Shown in pieces: positions 1 to 11,062 of a stretch of 35,634 bases of DNA. The position numbers and the translations under genes are program-made. The DNA is taken from the NCBI GenBank assembly GCA_000997355.1, contig LCBS01000010.1, positions 1 to 35,634 on the forward strand, written 5' to 3'. The notes beneath the pieces were generated by a model. It was not told the DNA's origin, searched no databases, and was given only the letters and a program-made list of their open reading frames with translations. The stretch comes from a candidate division WWE3 bacterium GW2011_GWB1_41_6. Its GTDB lineage: Bacteria > Patescibacteriota > WWE3 > UBA101185 > UBA10185. Within the stretch, counting starts at the first letter, position 1. Every line of letters starts with the position of its first letter.

Positions 1-2
1 AA

Positions 3-89
3 AATTATGTTCAAAATAAATGTCCTGGTGCAGGTTCTGTGTATGTATGGTTAGTATTAAGCCAATTAGGTCATAGTGCAAAAGATTGA
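3..89 (+). CDS. Possible C-terminal tail of a protein entering from the left edge (...NYVQNKCPGAGSVYVWLVLSQLGHSAKD*)
   Basis: Open frame 3 from the window edge to TGA at 87-89; residue composition looks protein-like, but it is too short to assign. Confidence 0.3.
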   Translation, partial: NYVQNKCPGAGSVYVWLVLSQLGHSAKD

Positions 90-156
90 TTTGTTCTTAA
101 GGTTAGTCTGTTAAAAGAACACAATTGAAATTAATAATTCTATTATTCAACATGAT

Positions 157-378
157 CTAATTCTTAATATGCTCAACCATAGAAGGATATTTCTTATAAT
201 TATTCTTATTCAGGTGAATCTTTGAATTGATCTTGTTATCGAATGCCTTCAATGAGCTTGTTAATTTTACGATCTTTTCTTTTACATTTTCACCATAGCT
301 TATCTCTTTTGATAAGTAAAGTTTCCAGAAAAGTACTGGCCCTGCAGTATAGTTCACTGATTGAAGCATCATGTTCAT
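157..378 (-). CDS. Hypothetical short ORF, uncertain
   Basis: 73-aa ORF in AT-rich sequence; no recognisable motif and no clear RBS. Confidence 0.2.
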   Translation of the reverse strand: MNMMLQSVNYTAGPVLFWKLYLSKEISYGENVKEKIVKLTSSLKAFDNKINSKIHLNKNNYKKYPSMVEHIKN

Positions 379-604
379 TGTCTTTTTAATGAATAATTTA
401 TCCTTTAAGCTTCCGCTTGTGACTGACTTGAAGAGTATATCTAGTGCCCTGACTCCACTTGCTGGAGTAAAACTAGCATTAGAACTTGGTTATATTAAAA
501 AAGGGAAAAAGTTTAGTTTTATGTTAAATGAAAACAGACATATGTATATTTTCATTGAACTATTCTATCAGAACCGCACTGTAGTGGTAAATAATCAGAT
601 TTAA
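371..604 (+). CDS. Hypothetical short ORF, uncertain
   Basis: 77-aa ORF with no recognisable motif. Confidence 0.2.
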   Translation: MFIVFLMNNLSFKLPLVTDLKSISSALTPLAGVKLALELGYIKKGKKFSFMLNENRHMYIFIELFYQNRTVVVNNQI

Positions 605-611
605 CAAAAGA

Positions 612-633
612 AACCCCGCCTGCCGGCGGGGTT
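612..633 (-). terminator. Rho-independent terminator of the GlsB/YeaQ-like gene
   Basis: AACCCCGCC-TGCC-GGCGGGGTT hairpin (9-bp stem), followed on the minus strand by TTCTTTTG. Confidence 0.75.
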
Positions 634-657
634 CCCAGTGTGCAAAAATATATATCG

Positions 658-912
658 CTAGAAGGCACGCGAAAGCGCTCTTCCAATTAGAACTAATACC
701 ACGGCACCAATCAAGGCTACCAGGATACTGTACAGGTTAAACCCTGCTACACCCGGTTGCCCGAAGAAGTCCATAACAAGACCTCCTGCCAGAGCGCCCA
801 GGACACCGAGAACGATGTCACCAACAATATTTTGTCGGCCGGCTGTTCCCATAATTAGGGAAGTAATCCAACCTACCAGTGCACCAAAAATTATAAATAA
901 TATAATATTCAC
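658..912 (-). CDS. GlsB/YeaQ/YmgE family stress-response membrane protein
   Basis: 84 aa, Gly-rich two/three-TM pattern (GALVGWITSLIMG...GDIVLGVLGALAGG); GTG start preceded by AAGGGGGTGAT Shine-Dalgarno. Confidence 0.85.
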   Translation of the reverse strand: MNIILFIIFGALVGWITSLIMGTAGRQNIVGDIVLGVLGALAGGLVMDFFGQPGVAGFNLYSILVALIGAVVLVLIGRALSRAF

Positions 913-977
913 AAATTATCACCCCCTTTATGTTTTAAATAATATAACTACTGGTTTAAAGCCGAATTAGAATAATG

Positions 978-1006
978 TTAGACTCGCGTTAGAGTAGAAA
1001 CTCTAA
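978..1006. promoter_or_regulatory. Candidate OmpR/PhoB-type operator: TTAGACT-cgcg-TTAGAGT-agaa-ACTCTAA
   Basis: Two 7-bp direct repeats with 4-bp spacer (11-bp phase) plus a third inverted half-site, in the divergent glsB-like/H-box intergenic region. Confidence 0.45.
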
Positions 1007-1016
1007 AAATGTGTGA

Positions 1017-1022
1017 TATTAT
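1017..1022 (+). promoter_or_regulatory. Candidate -10 box (TATTAT), 6 nt before ATG at 1029
   Basis: TATTAT-AAACTG-ATG; no SD; -35 element weak. Confidence 0.4.
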
Positions 1023-1028
1023 AAACTG

Positions 1029-1259
1029 ATGAGCGACATAAACATTAAAAAGATAAGAGATTTACTTCATAATGTTAACTCCCCCATTACCACCATCATG
1101 GGTTATTCCGAACTTATACAAAGAAAATACACGGAAGGTAACATTAATGATCCGGAGAAAGTTATTGACTGGATCAAAGCGATTCATGGCGAGACACTAA
1201 GGATCAGAGACTACGTGAAAGATATATCGGAAGAAGTGTCGGAAATTAAAGAAGAATAA
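1029..1259 (+). CDS. Orphan histidine-kinase dimerisation/phosphoacceptor (HisKA-like, H-box) protein without a catalytic ATPase domain
   Basis: LLHNVNSPITTIMGYSELIQRK resembles the H-box (H-[DE]-hxxP-LTxIxGYxEL); the ORF ends after the helical hairpin with no N/G boxes. Confidence 0.6.
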   Translation: MSDINIKKIRDLLHNVNSPITTIMGYSELIQRKYTEGNINDPEKVIDWIKAIHGETLRIRDYVKDISEEVSEIKEE

Positions 1260-1949
1260 TTACTCGTCTTTTGCAGAGCTATCCTTTAGAACGTATCCAA
1301 AACCTCTTACTGAGTGTATAAGTTTTTTCCTGAAACCTTTATCGACTTTTTTTCTCAAATAGCTAATGTAAACATCCACTACTCTGGTTTCTATATCGAA
1401 TGAGTTTGGCCATATTTTATTCAAAAGCGCTTCTCTTGAAAGGACTTTATCTTTGTTTACAGCAAGCGTTTCAAGAAGCTTGTATTCCTGAGGAGTGAGA
1501 TTGATGATTTTAGTGCCCCTTCTTACTTCCATGCTGTCCAGATTCATTTCGAGGTCGCCTATTTCTACTAAATTATGTTCGGGTTTGTTTTCTTTTAGTC
1601 TTGCTTTGATCCTCAATATAAGTTCTTCTGCCACGAACGGTTTAGTGATATAGTCATCGGCCCCCAGTTCGAAAGCATTTATCTTATCAGACACAGCATC
1701 TTTTCCGGTGAGGATTATAACCGGAAGTCCCGGGTAGTCTTTTTTTACATCTTTACAGACTGATTCTCCTTTGACCATTGGGAGTCCAAGGTCAAGTACT
1801 ACAAGATCGGGGTGAATGTTTTCAATGATTTCAAGCGCCTTTATACCGTCATCCAGGACCTTGACCGAATACCCCTCGCCAATTAGCAGGTCCTGAAGAT
1901 ATTTTTGAAGATTCTTGTCATCTTCAATGATAAGCAGCGTTTTATTCAC
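1260..1949 (-). CDS. OmpR/PhoB-family response regulator (receiver + winged helix)
   Basis: IIEDDKNLQKYL, VVLDLGLP, ILTG, GADDYITKPF receiver motifs; C-terminal LTPQEYKLLETL...VVDVYISYLRKKV...IHSVRGFGYVL. Confidence 0.95.
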   Translation of the reverse strand: MNKTLLIIEDDKNLQKYLQDLLIGEGYSVKVLDDGIKALEIIENIHPDLVVLDLGLPMVKGESVCKDVKKDYPGLPVIILTGKDAVSDKINAFELGADDYITKPFVAEELILRIKARLKENKPEHNLVEIGDLEMNLDSMEVRRGTKIINLTPQEYKLLETLAVNKDKVLSREALLNKIWPNSFDIETRVVDVYISYLRKKVDKGFRKKLIHSVRGFGYVLKDSSAKDE

Positions 1950-1957
1950 GGTTAGAT

Positions 1958-1984
1958 ATTATAACAAATTGCCTGTTTATTCAA
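1958..1984 (-). promoter_or_regulatory. Candidate promoter of the response regulator gene (TTGAAT...TATAAT, 8 nt to GTG)
   Basis: Minus strand TTGAAT-15-TATAAT-ATCTAACC-GTG; no SD. Confidence 0.45.
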
Positions 1985-1997
1985 TTATCGCCCCACA

Positions 1998-2031
1998 AAA
2001 TTACAGACGACATTTCTGCCGTCCGTAATTT
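1998..2031 (-). terminator. Terminator-like hairpin upstream of the response regulator promoter
   Basis: 14-bp stem on the minus strand (two G-U pairs), 6-nt loop, followed by TTTTG. Confidence 0.4.
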
Positions 2032-2184
2032 GCCGCTCCGATTTTTTATTCAGTTTTTAAGTTTTCCTGCCTCTCTTTCCCCTGTCCGGTGAGTCTCACC
2101 TCCTATTGATATTTTTATATTACTTTCTTATGGTTAGATTAATATGTGAGAAACGTTAAAAATGTGTAAAAGAATTTAAAGTAT

Positions 2185-2218
2185 AAAAAGACCCCGGATT
2201 AATCTCCGGGGTCTTTTT
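2185..2218 (-). terminator. Strong (bidirectional-looking) intrinsic terminator
   Basis: AAAAAGACCCCGGA-TTAATC-TCCGGGGTCTTTTT, 14-bp perfect stem, A and T tracts. Confidence 0.85.
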
Positions 2219-2244
2219 CTTCTATCCTGCTTGTCCCCCGAACC

Positions 2245-2766
2245 TTATACGTTAGCGTCCGTCGCAGTAACATACGTGGCTCCGTGATCTTCAAAAACAT
2301 CCCGGATATCTTCCTCCTCATTAGCTGCAGGTAGTACCATAACAAAAACGTCACCGGCTTTTATCCTTTCCTCATAAAGCTTAGCCTGGACCTCATCAAA
2401 TCCTATCTCTTTAAAGGCTGATATCAAACCCCCCGCTAAGGCACCTGTTAGTGCTCCGGTAGCTGTAGTAGCTGCTGCTCCGGTAAGTCCGAATGCTGCT
2501 GCAATAGGTCCACCGATAAATAAGCCTCCGATCCCGGGTATGGCAAGTACGCCTATCCCTGTCAGAAGACCAACCACACCTCCGAGAATCCCTCCGGTTT
2601 TCATCCCTGCCTTGACACGCTCCGAGCTATCACGTTCGATTTTCACACTCTCATCATTCGTAATGATCGATACATCGGATTCTGTGTATCCCATATCGCT
2701 TAGGTCTCTTAATGCATTGTTTGCATCATCTACGCTCTCGAAAAGTCCCGTTATAGCTTTTTTCAT
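2245..2766 (-). CDS. General stress protein 17M-like / Gly-rich low-temperature-induced family protein
   Basis: MKKAITGLFESVDDANNALRDLSDMGYTESDVSIIT... with Gly/Ala-rich membrane segment; start at MKKAITG because TGGAGGTGATTAAT-ATG supplies the SD. Confidence 0.75.
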   Translation of the reverse strand: MKKAITGLFESVDDANNALRDLSDMGYTESDVSIITNDESVKIERDSSERVKAGMKTGGILGGVVGLLTGIGVLAIPGIGGLFIGGPIAAAFGLTGAAATTATGALTGALAGGLISAFKEIGFDEVQAKLYEERIKAGDVFVMVLPAANEEEDIRDVFEDHGATYVTATDANV

Positions 2767-2868
2767 ATTAATCACCTCCAGTCTATAAGTGGTTACAATT
2801 CGCATTATGGTATCAACCAAGTTTTACGGGTAAATTGGATTATTGTAAGAAAACTGTAAATCAGTATT

Positions 2869-3249
2869 TTACAACTGACGACCGACCTCTTCCATCAGTG
2901 TATTAATATCGAACGGTTTTTTTATATAAGAATCAGCATGACTTTCAATGACATCTATTTCAAGCTGACTGCTTGCTGACATCAGTATGACCGGGATCTT
3001 GTGTGTGCCATTATTTGCTTTAAGTTCTTTGCATATAACCCTTCCGTCGTCACCGGACAAAAAGATATCCAGTAATATTACATCAGGTCTATTATGTTTG
3101 AGATATTCTATGAACGCTGCAGCGTGATTGAAGCTGACGGCCTGGTAACCTTCTTCTTCGATAATTATCCTGATCGCTTCAAGGATGGCGTCGTCATCAT
3201 CAATAATGCATACTTTTTTTACGTCTGTTATTACCTCACTACTACACAT
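2869..3249 (-). CDS. CheY-like response regulator receiver protein
   Basis: CIIDDDDAILEAI, VILLDIFLSGDDG, VILMSA, SYIKKPFD; receiver domain only. Confidence 0.9.
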   Translation of the reverse strand: MCSSEVITDVKKVCIIDDDDAILEAIRIIIEEEGYQAVSFNHAAAFIEYLKHNRPDVILLDIFLSGDDGRVICKELKANNGTHKIPVILMSASSQLEIDVIESHADSYIKKPFDINTLMEEVGRQL

Positions 3250-3529
3250 AATGTTTTAAGTATCCGCCCGGTAAATCAATAAATGCAAAGAAAAGGTATA
3301 AGTAAGAGGTTAATGCATTTAGGGTATTAGTCTTCATTCTTATCTAATTCCCATTTCCTTCACTAACAAGCCGTTTTTATTTATCAAATCTTTTTTTATG
3401 ATGGGATTGTTATCAGTATAGGGACTTTGTCCGTTCATACAAATTCTCCGAAAATCGAATACATAGAAGATATTCCATTATAAACGTTAAAGGAATATTA
3501 AAAACAGTCAAAGAATATGTAAGAAAAGA

Positions 3530-4036
3530 CTAGTGAAGTTCAAGATCCCATCCCCTCTCATAGACCTCATCGTCGTTTCCCCCATCCTTTGCCGAGTTGA
3601 TAAAATACTTTTCCGATTCGAAACGGGCGTTTATTTCAAACCTGATTCCGTCCGAATAGTACTCGAACCTGTACTCATCCCGGTTAGACGGGTCTTCGGG
3701 AAGAATTGGGATGGTGTCTTTGAGCCCCCTGCCCGAGTTGTTTTCGAACTTTATCCATCCTGTACCGTCTACTGCTGTTGTTCCGGTGACACTGTCGCAG
3801 GTAGTACAACTTCCCGTATCCGTTAGTCTTATCACATTATCCGCTACTGCGGAAGAAATGGCTGTCTGGATACTCATGATCTCACTAATCCTACGCGCAT
3901 CGCGTGCCTGAGCGAGGTATTCCTGATAATTAACTACCGTAAGAAGTATACCTGCTAATATTCCTATCAATCCTATAACAAGTACGAGTTCTATAAGGGT
4001 GAAGCCTGCAGCTTCCTTTTGTTTTTTGGGCAGCAT
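3530..4036 (-). CDS. Type IV prepilin-like protein
   Basis: Class III signal: KKQKEAAGFTLIELVLVIGLIGILAGILL; similar over its length to the 12345..12854 pilin. Confidence 0.9.
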   Translation of the reverse strand: MLPKKQKEAAGFTLIELVLVIGLIGILAGILLTVVNYQEYLAQARDARRISEIMSIQTAISSAVADNVIRLTDTGSCTTCDSVTGTTAVDGTGWIKFENNSGRGLKDTIPILPEDPSNRDEYRFEYYSDGIRFEINARFESEKYFINSAKDGGNDDEVYERGWDLELH

Positions 4037-4708
4037 TGCTGTAATTATATGAATAATAACGTAAGAAATGCAATATCGGTGTAAGAAGTGTAAATGCTAT
4101 GCCACGTCAATATTCGCGGATTTTGCGTGTGTCATTATGAACTTTTTCCTGGGCAATACTTCTTCGCCCATTAGCATTGTGAACACTTCATCTGCATAGG
4201 ATGCGTCTTCAATATCCACCTGGATCAATCTTCTGGTATCGGGGTTCATTGTTGTTTCCCACAGTTCCTCTGCGTTCATTTCCCCAAGCCCTTTAAATCT
4301 TTGGATGATCGCTTTTTTACCTTTTTCTGTTTTCATGAATGTCATGCGTTCTTTATCATCGAAAAGGTATTGCTTGTCCTTACCCATAACTGCCTTATAT
4401 AAAGGAGGTGCTGCGATAAATACATGACCGTTTTCGATAAGTTCTTTCATGTGTCTGTAAAAAAATGTCAGGTAAAGGGTTTTAATATGTGAACCGTCCA
4501 CGTCCGCATCAGCCATAATAATCAATTTCTTATAACGTAGTTTTCCGGGGTTGTACTGCTCCCCTATGCCTGCTCCTATAGCGATTATCAAGCTTTTTAG
4601 CTTGTCAGAGTCAATAACTTTATCTAAACGAGTCTTTTCTGTGTTCAATATCTTACCAAAGAGCGGTAGTATCGCCTGGATCTCTCTATTTCGGCCTTGC
4701 TTTGCGCT

Positions 4709-7340
<2,632 letters not shown>

Positions 7341-7348
7341 CTATTGAT

Positions 7349-7354
7349 TTTATA
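7349..7354 (-). promoter_or_regulatory. Candidate -10 box of gyrB (TATAAA), 11 nt to ATG
   Basis: Minus strand TTGATA-15-TATAAA-ATCAATAGGTC-ATG. Confidence 0.4.
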
Positions 7355-7422
7355 CTATATAGGGAGATGTATCAAGTAGCTGTATATGTCGTCATAAAGG
7401 GAAATAATACCTCTATAAAGCG

Positions 7423-8088
7423 CTAAGAATTACCTGAATTAGTTGCCAAATACTCCAAAGCAAGGCGCGTACTGACATTGGTTGTTTCAAGATCTTTTAT
7501 TACTTTTAACAGGATTTTTATACTCTTTGCCCGTGACGGTTCCTCTGGCAATTTGAACCTTTCATCAGCTGTCATTTGTTCAAGTTTATCTATAATAGTA
7601 TCTTTCTCATCTTTTGCGGTTTCTTCAGCCCAGGCCAGTCTTTCGCCAATTGTCATTTCAAAGATATCCCGGACACCGCTTTTTTTAACACTATCCCCTA
7701 CCCTACCCTCTTTGGTCTGTGGAGAAATCTTTTGGCAACGGGAAATAACCGTAGGCAGTAACGTGTTCTCGGTTTTAGCCGAAAGGAGTATGACAGCGTA
7801 CGCAGGAGGCTCCTCCAGAAGTTTTAATAAGGCATTTTGGCCGTCGGCTGTGAGCTTATCTGCGTTATGAATGACAATAGCCTTATTATCACCCGAATAT
7901 GGTTTTTTGTTTATAAAAATAATAGCCTCACGGACCTGTTCTATCCCGATAGACTTTTTACCCTCCGGAACCGTCAACTTCAGCACATCGGTACTATCCT
8001 CATTTAGATCTAGTATCTGCAGACAGTTACCGATCTCACTTGTCCGTTCGTTACTATTTCCTCCATAGATTAAAACTGCCCCATGCAT
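7423..8088 (-). CDS. holB: DNA polymerase III delta'-like subunit (minimal, no obvious Walker A)
   Basis: Core IHNADKLTADGQNALLKLLEEPPAYAVILLSA...LLPTVISRCQ; start placed at MHGAVLIYGG because TATAAT-CCTCTT-ATG lies inside the longer ORF (8106). Confidence 0.75.
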   Translation of the reverse strand: MHGAVLIYGGNSNERTSEIGNCLQILDLNEDSTDVLKLTVPEGKKSIGIEQVREAIIFINKKPYSGDNKAIVIHNADKLTADGQNALLKLLEEPPAYAVILLSAKTENTLLPTVISRCQKISPQTKEGRVGDSVKKSGVRDIFEMTIGERLAWAEETAKDEKDTIIDKLEQMTADERFKLPEEPSRAKSIKILLKVIKDLETTNVSTRLALEYLATNSGNS

Positions 8089-8094
8089 AAGAGG

Positions 8095-8100
8095 ATTATA
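8095..8100 (-). promoter_or_regulatory. Candidate -10 box TATAAT, 6 nt before ATG at 8088
   Basis: Minus strand TATAAT-CCTCTT-ATG-CAT-GGG; -35 weak. Confidence 0.4.
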
Positions 8101-8127
8101 CATCAACTAACTATTCCATCTTCCGAG

Positions 8128-8156
8128 TTGACTTATCTTCTGCTATGATTTTAATA
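8128..8156 (+). promoter_or_regulatory. Candidate sigma70-type promoter of the pil operon
   Basis: TTGACT-17 bp-TTAATA. Confidence 0.5.
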
Positions 8157-8169
8157 TCACTTATTATAA

Positions 8170-9942
8170 GTGGCACTGCCTATGTTCAAGACAGACACAA
8201 TAAAAGGAATAGAAGAAGTTTTATACGATAAAAAGCTTATTACCTCAGACCAGCTTTCAGCTATAAAGTTCGAACATGTAAATACAGGCAAGAGTATAGA
8301 AAGCATTATCAAGGAACGAGGATACGTCAGTAACGAAGACTATACAAAAGCCATGGGTGAATCCTATGGAATTGACTATACGGATTTGATTGGATTACAG
8401 ATCCCTCCCGAGCTTCTCGAACTTGTTCCTATGGCAGTAGCCAAGCAATACAATGTTGTGCCGTTTGCCCAAGAAGGAAACACCCTTTCCCTTGCCATGC
8501 TGGATCCAATGGACCTGCAGACAATTGAATTTATTGAGCGAAAAACAGGCTTGAAGGTTCATCCTTTCATAACTGCCGCTAAAGCTATCGAAAGAGTTTT
8601 GGAAGAGCAAAAGGGTAAGGCTATCGGCGAGGAGATCAGTGCGGCTTTAGAAGAAATCAATTCGACCACTTTAAAAATTGAAGAGAATGCCGGTGAGCTA
8701 ACCGACGCGACTTTGCGTGACGCACCTATCGCACGAATCGTTGGAATGATCATGGAAACTGCTGTTAAAACTGCGGCTTCAGATGTTCATATAGAACCTA
8801 ATGAGGATGCGTCCAGATTAAGATACCGTGTGGACGGTATTTTGGAAGAAAAAAGAAGGATACCAAAGGAAATGCATGACTCTATTATTGCCCGTATTAA
8901 AATCCTTGCGAAAATGAAGATTGACGAAAAAAGGATTCCTCAGGACGGAAGGTTCAAAGTTCAAGTGGGTAATACCCAGACTGACCTGAGAGTTTCGACA
9001 CTTCCTACCATTTACGGCGAGAAAGTTGTTATCCGTTTACTAAAGGAAGAGGGTCAGGTGTTCACGTTCAAAGACTTGGGAATGCGCGGGCTTTCACTTA
9101 AGCGATTGGAAGAGGCTATCCTTAGACCTAACGGAATGACCTTGGTTACGGGGCCTACAGGATCAGGAAAGACTGTTACTTTGGCGTCAGCTTTGAATAA
9201 ACTTAATACGGTACGCGTGAACATCGTAACACTCGAAGATCCTGTTGAAATCCGTGTTCCGGGAGTTAACCAGGTTCAGATAAATCCGCAGGCAGGTTTA
9301 ACCTTTGCGAATGGTTTACGCTCTTTCTTAAGACAAGACCCTAACATTATCATGGTCGGTGAGGTCAGGGACGGTGAAACTGCTGAACTTGCTATACATG
9401 CAGCTCTTACCGGTCACTTGGTTCTGTCAACTTTGCACACGAACTCCTCGTCAGGCGCTCTTCCCAGAATGCTTGATATGGGTGTGGAAAATTTCCTGCT
9501 TGCCTCTACTGTTAATGTCGTTGTGGCCCAACGTCTTGTCCGAAAAGTTTGTGAACATTGCAAAACGGAATATGAGCCTCCCAAAGAAGTTCAGGAGGAC
9601 ATGGAAAGGGTTTTATCCGGTATTGCAAAATCTACGGTATTAATGAATAAAGATGTAGACATTGTAAAATCTCTCAAAAGCGTGGAGACTAACAAGATAA
9701 AATTCGCAAAAGGTTCCGGATGTGATAAGTGCAACAGCACTGGTTATAAAGGAAGGTTGGGAATCTTCGAAGTTCTTGAAGTAACGGACAAAGTTGCCCA
9801 TCTGACGCTGGATAACAGCCCTGCGAGTAAAATAGAGGCTGTTGCAGTCGAGGAAGGAATGATAACATTATTACAAGATGGTTATCTTAGAGTACTTGAG
9901 GGTGTGACCACACTTGAAGAAGTTATGAGGGTAGCCAAATAG
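8170..9942 (+). CDS. pilB: T4P assembly ATPase PilB (GspE/PulE family); start GTG 8170 or ATG 8182
   Basis: Walker A GPTGSGKT, Asp box, TLHTN, zinc motif CEHC...CDKC, LGIFEVLEV. Confidence 0.95.
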   Translation: MALPMFKTDTIKGIEEVLYDKKLITSDQLSAIKFEHVNTGKSIESIIKERGYVSNEDYTKAMGESYGIDYTDLIGLQIPPELLELVPMAVAKQYNVVPFAQEGNTLSLAMLDPMDLQTIEFIERKTGLKVHPFITAAKAIERVLEEQKGKAIGEEISAALEEINSTTLKIEENAGELTDATLRDAPIARIVGMIMETAVKTAASDVHIEPNEDASRLRYRVDGILEEKRRIPKEMHDSIIARIKILAKMKIDEKRIPQDGRFKVQVGNTQTDLRVSTLPTIYGEKVVIRLLKEEGQVFTFKDLGMRGLSLKRLEEAILRPNGMTLVTGPTGSGKTVTLASALNKLNTVRVNIVTLEDPVEIRVPGVNQVQINPQAGLTFANGLRSFLRQDPNIIMVGEVRDGETAELAIHAALTGHLVLSTLHTNSSSGALPRMLDMGVENFLLASTVNVVVAQRLVRKVCEHCKTEYEPPKEVQEDMERVLSGIAKSTVLMNKDVDIVKSLKSVETNKIKFAKGSGCDKCNSTGYKGRLGIFEVLEVTDKVAHLTLDNSPASKIEAVAVEEGMITLLQDGYLRVLEGVTTLEEVMRVAK

Positions 9943-9984
9943 AAAGGGACGCCGGTGCGTCTTTGAAAAAAGGAAAAAACTGCT

Positions 9985-11061
9985 ATGAAATTTAATGCAT
10001 CGCAATTATTAGAAAACGTCGTAAATTCAAATGCCTCGGATTTGCATATTTCCGTAGGTGATCCCCCATATATAAGAGTAAATACGGTTTTACAGCCGGT
10101 CAAAGATTTTCCCGCGATGACCACGGAGGATGTAAACTACTTCCTTTCCCAGCTTCTTGAGGAAGATCAGCTTCAATTGCTTGATGTGAACCGTGAGCTG
10201 GACTTTTCGGTAGCACTTGGCACTAAAGCAAGGTTCAGGGTTAACGCGTTCTTTCAGAAAGGCACACCTTCAGTCGCTTTAAGGTTGATCCCGGCAGTTA
10301 TACCCTCACTTGAAAGTCTTCATTTGCCTGATGTTCTAGTTAAGCTGTGTGAGATGAAACAAGGCTTATTCCTTGTTGTGGGCCCTACGGGGCATGGTAA
10401 ATCGACAACAATTGCTTCCATGATCGACCGTATAAACGAAACACGTTCCGAACACATCGTTACCGTGGAAGATCCGATCGAATATATATTTACAAACAAA
10501 AAATCATTGATCGAACAGAGGGAAATGTACATTGACACTCATTCGTGGGATGTCGCGCTAAAGTCTATCCTCAGGCAGGATCCGAACATTGTTCTGATCG
10601 GTGAAATGAGGGATGTTGAAACGATGTCTGCCGCTTTACACATCTCAGAAACGGGGCATCTTGTGTTTGCTACATTACACACAAACTCGGCCTCCTCGAC
10701 CGTTGAACGTATCATCAACTCTTTTCCAGATACCGCTCAGTCCCAGGTGAGACTTCAGCTTGCCCAGTCACTGGAAGTCATTATGTCACAACGCTTGCTA
10801 CCCTCCCCCGAGCACGGTATGGTTCCCGCTGCGGAAATAATGTTAGCAAGTGATGCAATAAGAAACCTGATCCGCGAGGGCAAGCCCCAGATGATCGACA
10901 ATACTTTGGCTACAAGTGTGACAATGGGAATGATGCCTCTCGAAAGGAGTCTGGCTCTACTTATTGACAAGGGTTGGGTCGAAGAAACAGAAGCCATGAA
11001 ATACACCTTACACCCCGATGAACTAAGAAGACTATTAAAACTTAGAAAGTTTAATAAGTAA
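9985..11061 (+). CDS. pilT: T4P twitching/retraction ATPase PilT
   Basis: ASDLHISVGDPPYIRVN, GPTGHGKSTT, VEDPIEYIF, LRQDPNIVLIGEMRD, LHTNSA. Confidence 0.95.
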   Translation: MKFNASQLLENVVNSNASDLHISVGDPPYIRVNTVLQPVKDFPAMTTEDVNYFLSQLLEEDQLQLLDVNRELDFSVALGTKARFRVNAFFQKGTPSVALRLIPAVIPSLESLHLPDVLVKLCEMKQGLFLVVGPTGHGKSTTIASMIDRINETRSEHIVTVEDPIEYIFTNKKSLIEQREMYIDTHSWDVALKSILRQDPNIVLIGEMRDVETMSAALHISETGHLVFATLHTNSASSTVERIINSFPDTAQSQVRLQLAQSLEVIMSQRLLPSPEHGMVPAAEIMLASDAIRNLIREGKPQMIDNTLATSVTMGMMPLERSLALLIDKGWVEETEAMKYTLHPDELRRLLKLRKFNK

Positions 11062-11062
11062 T

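Noticed and set aside
9948-9961. Small hairpin GACGC-CGGT-GCGTC between pilB and pilT
   Set aside because: Only a 5-bp stem without T tract; may be an mRNA-processing element but unsupported.
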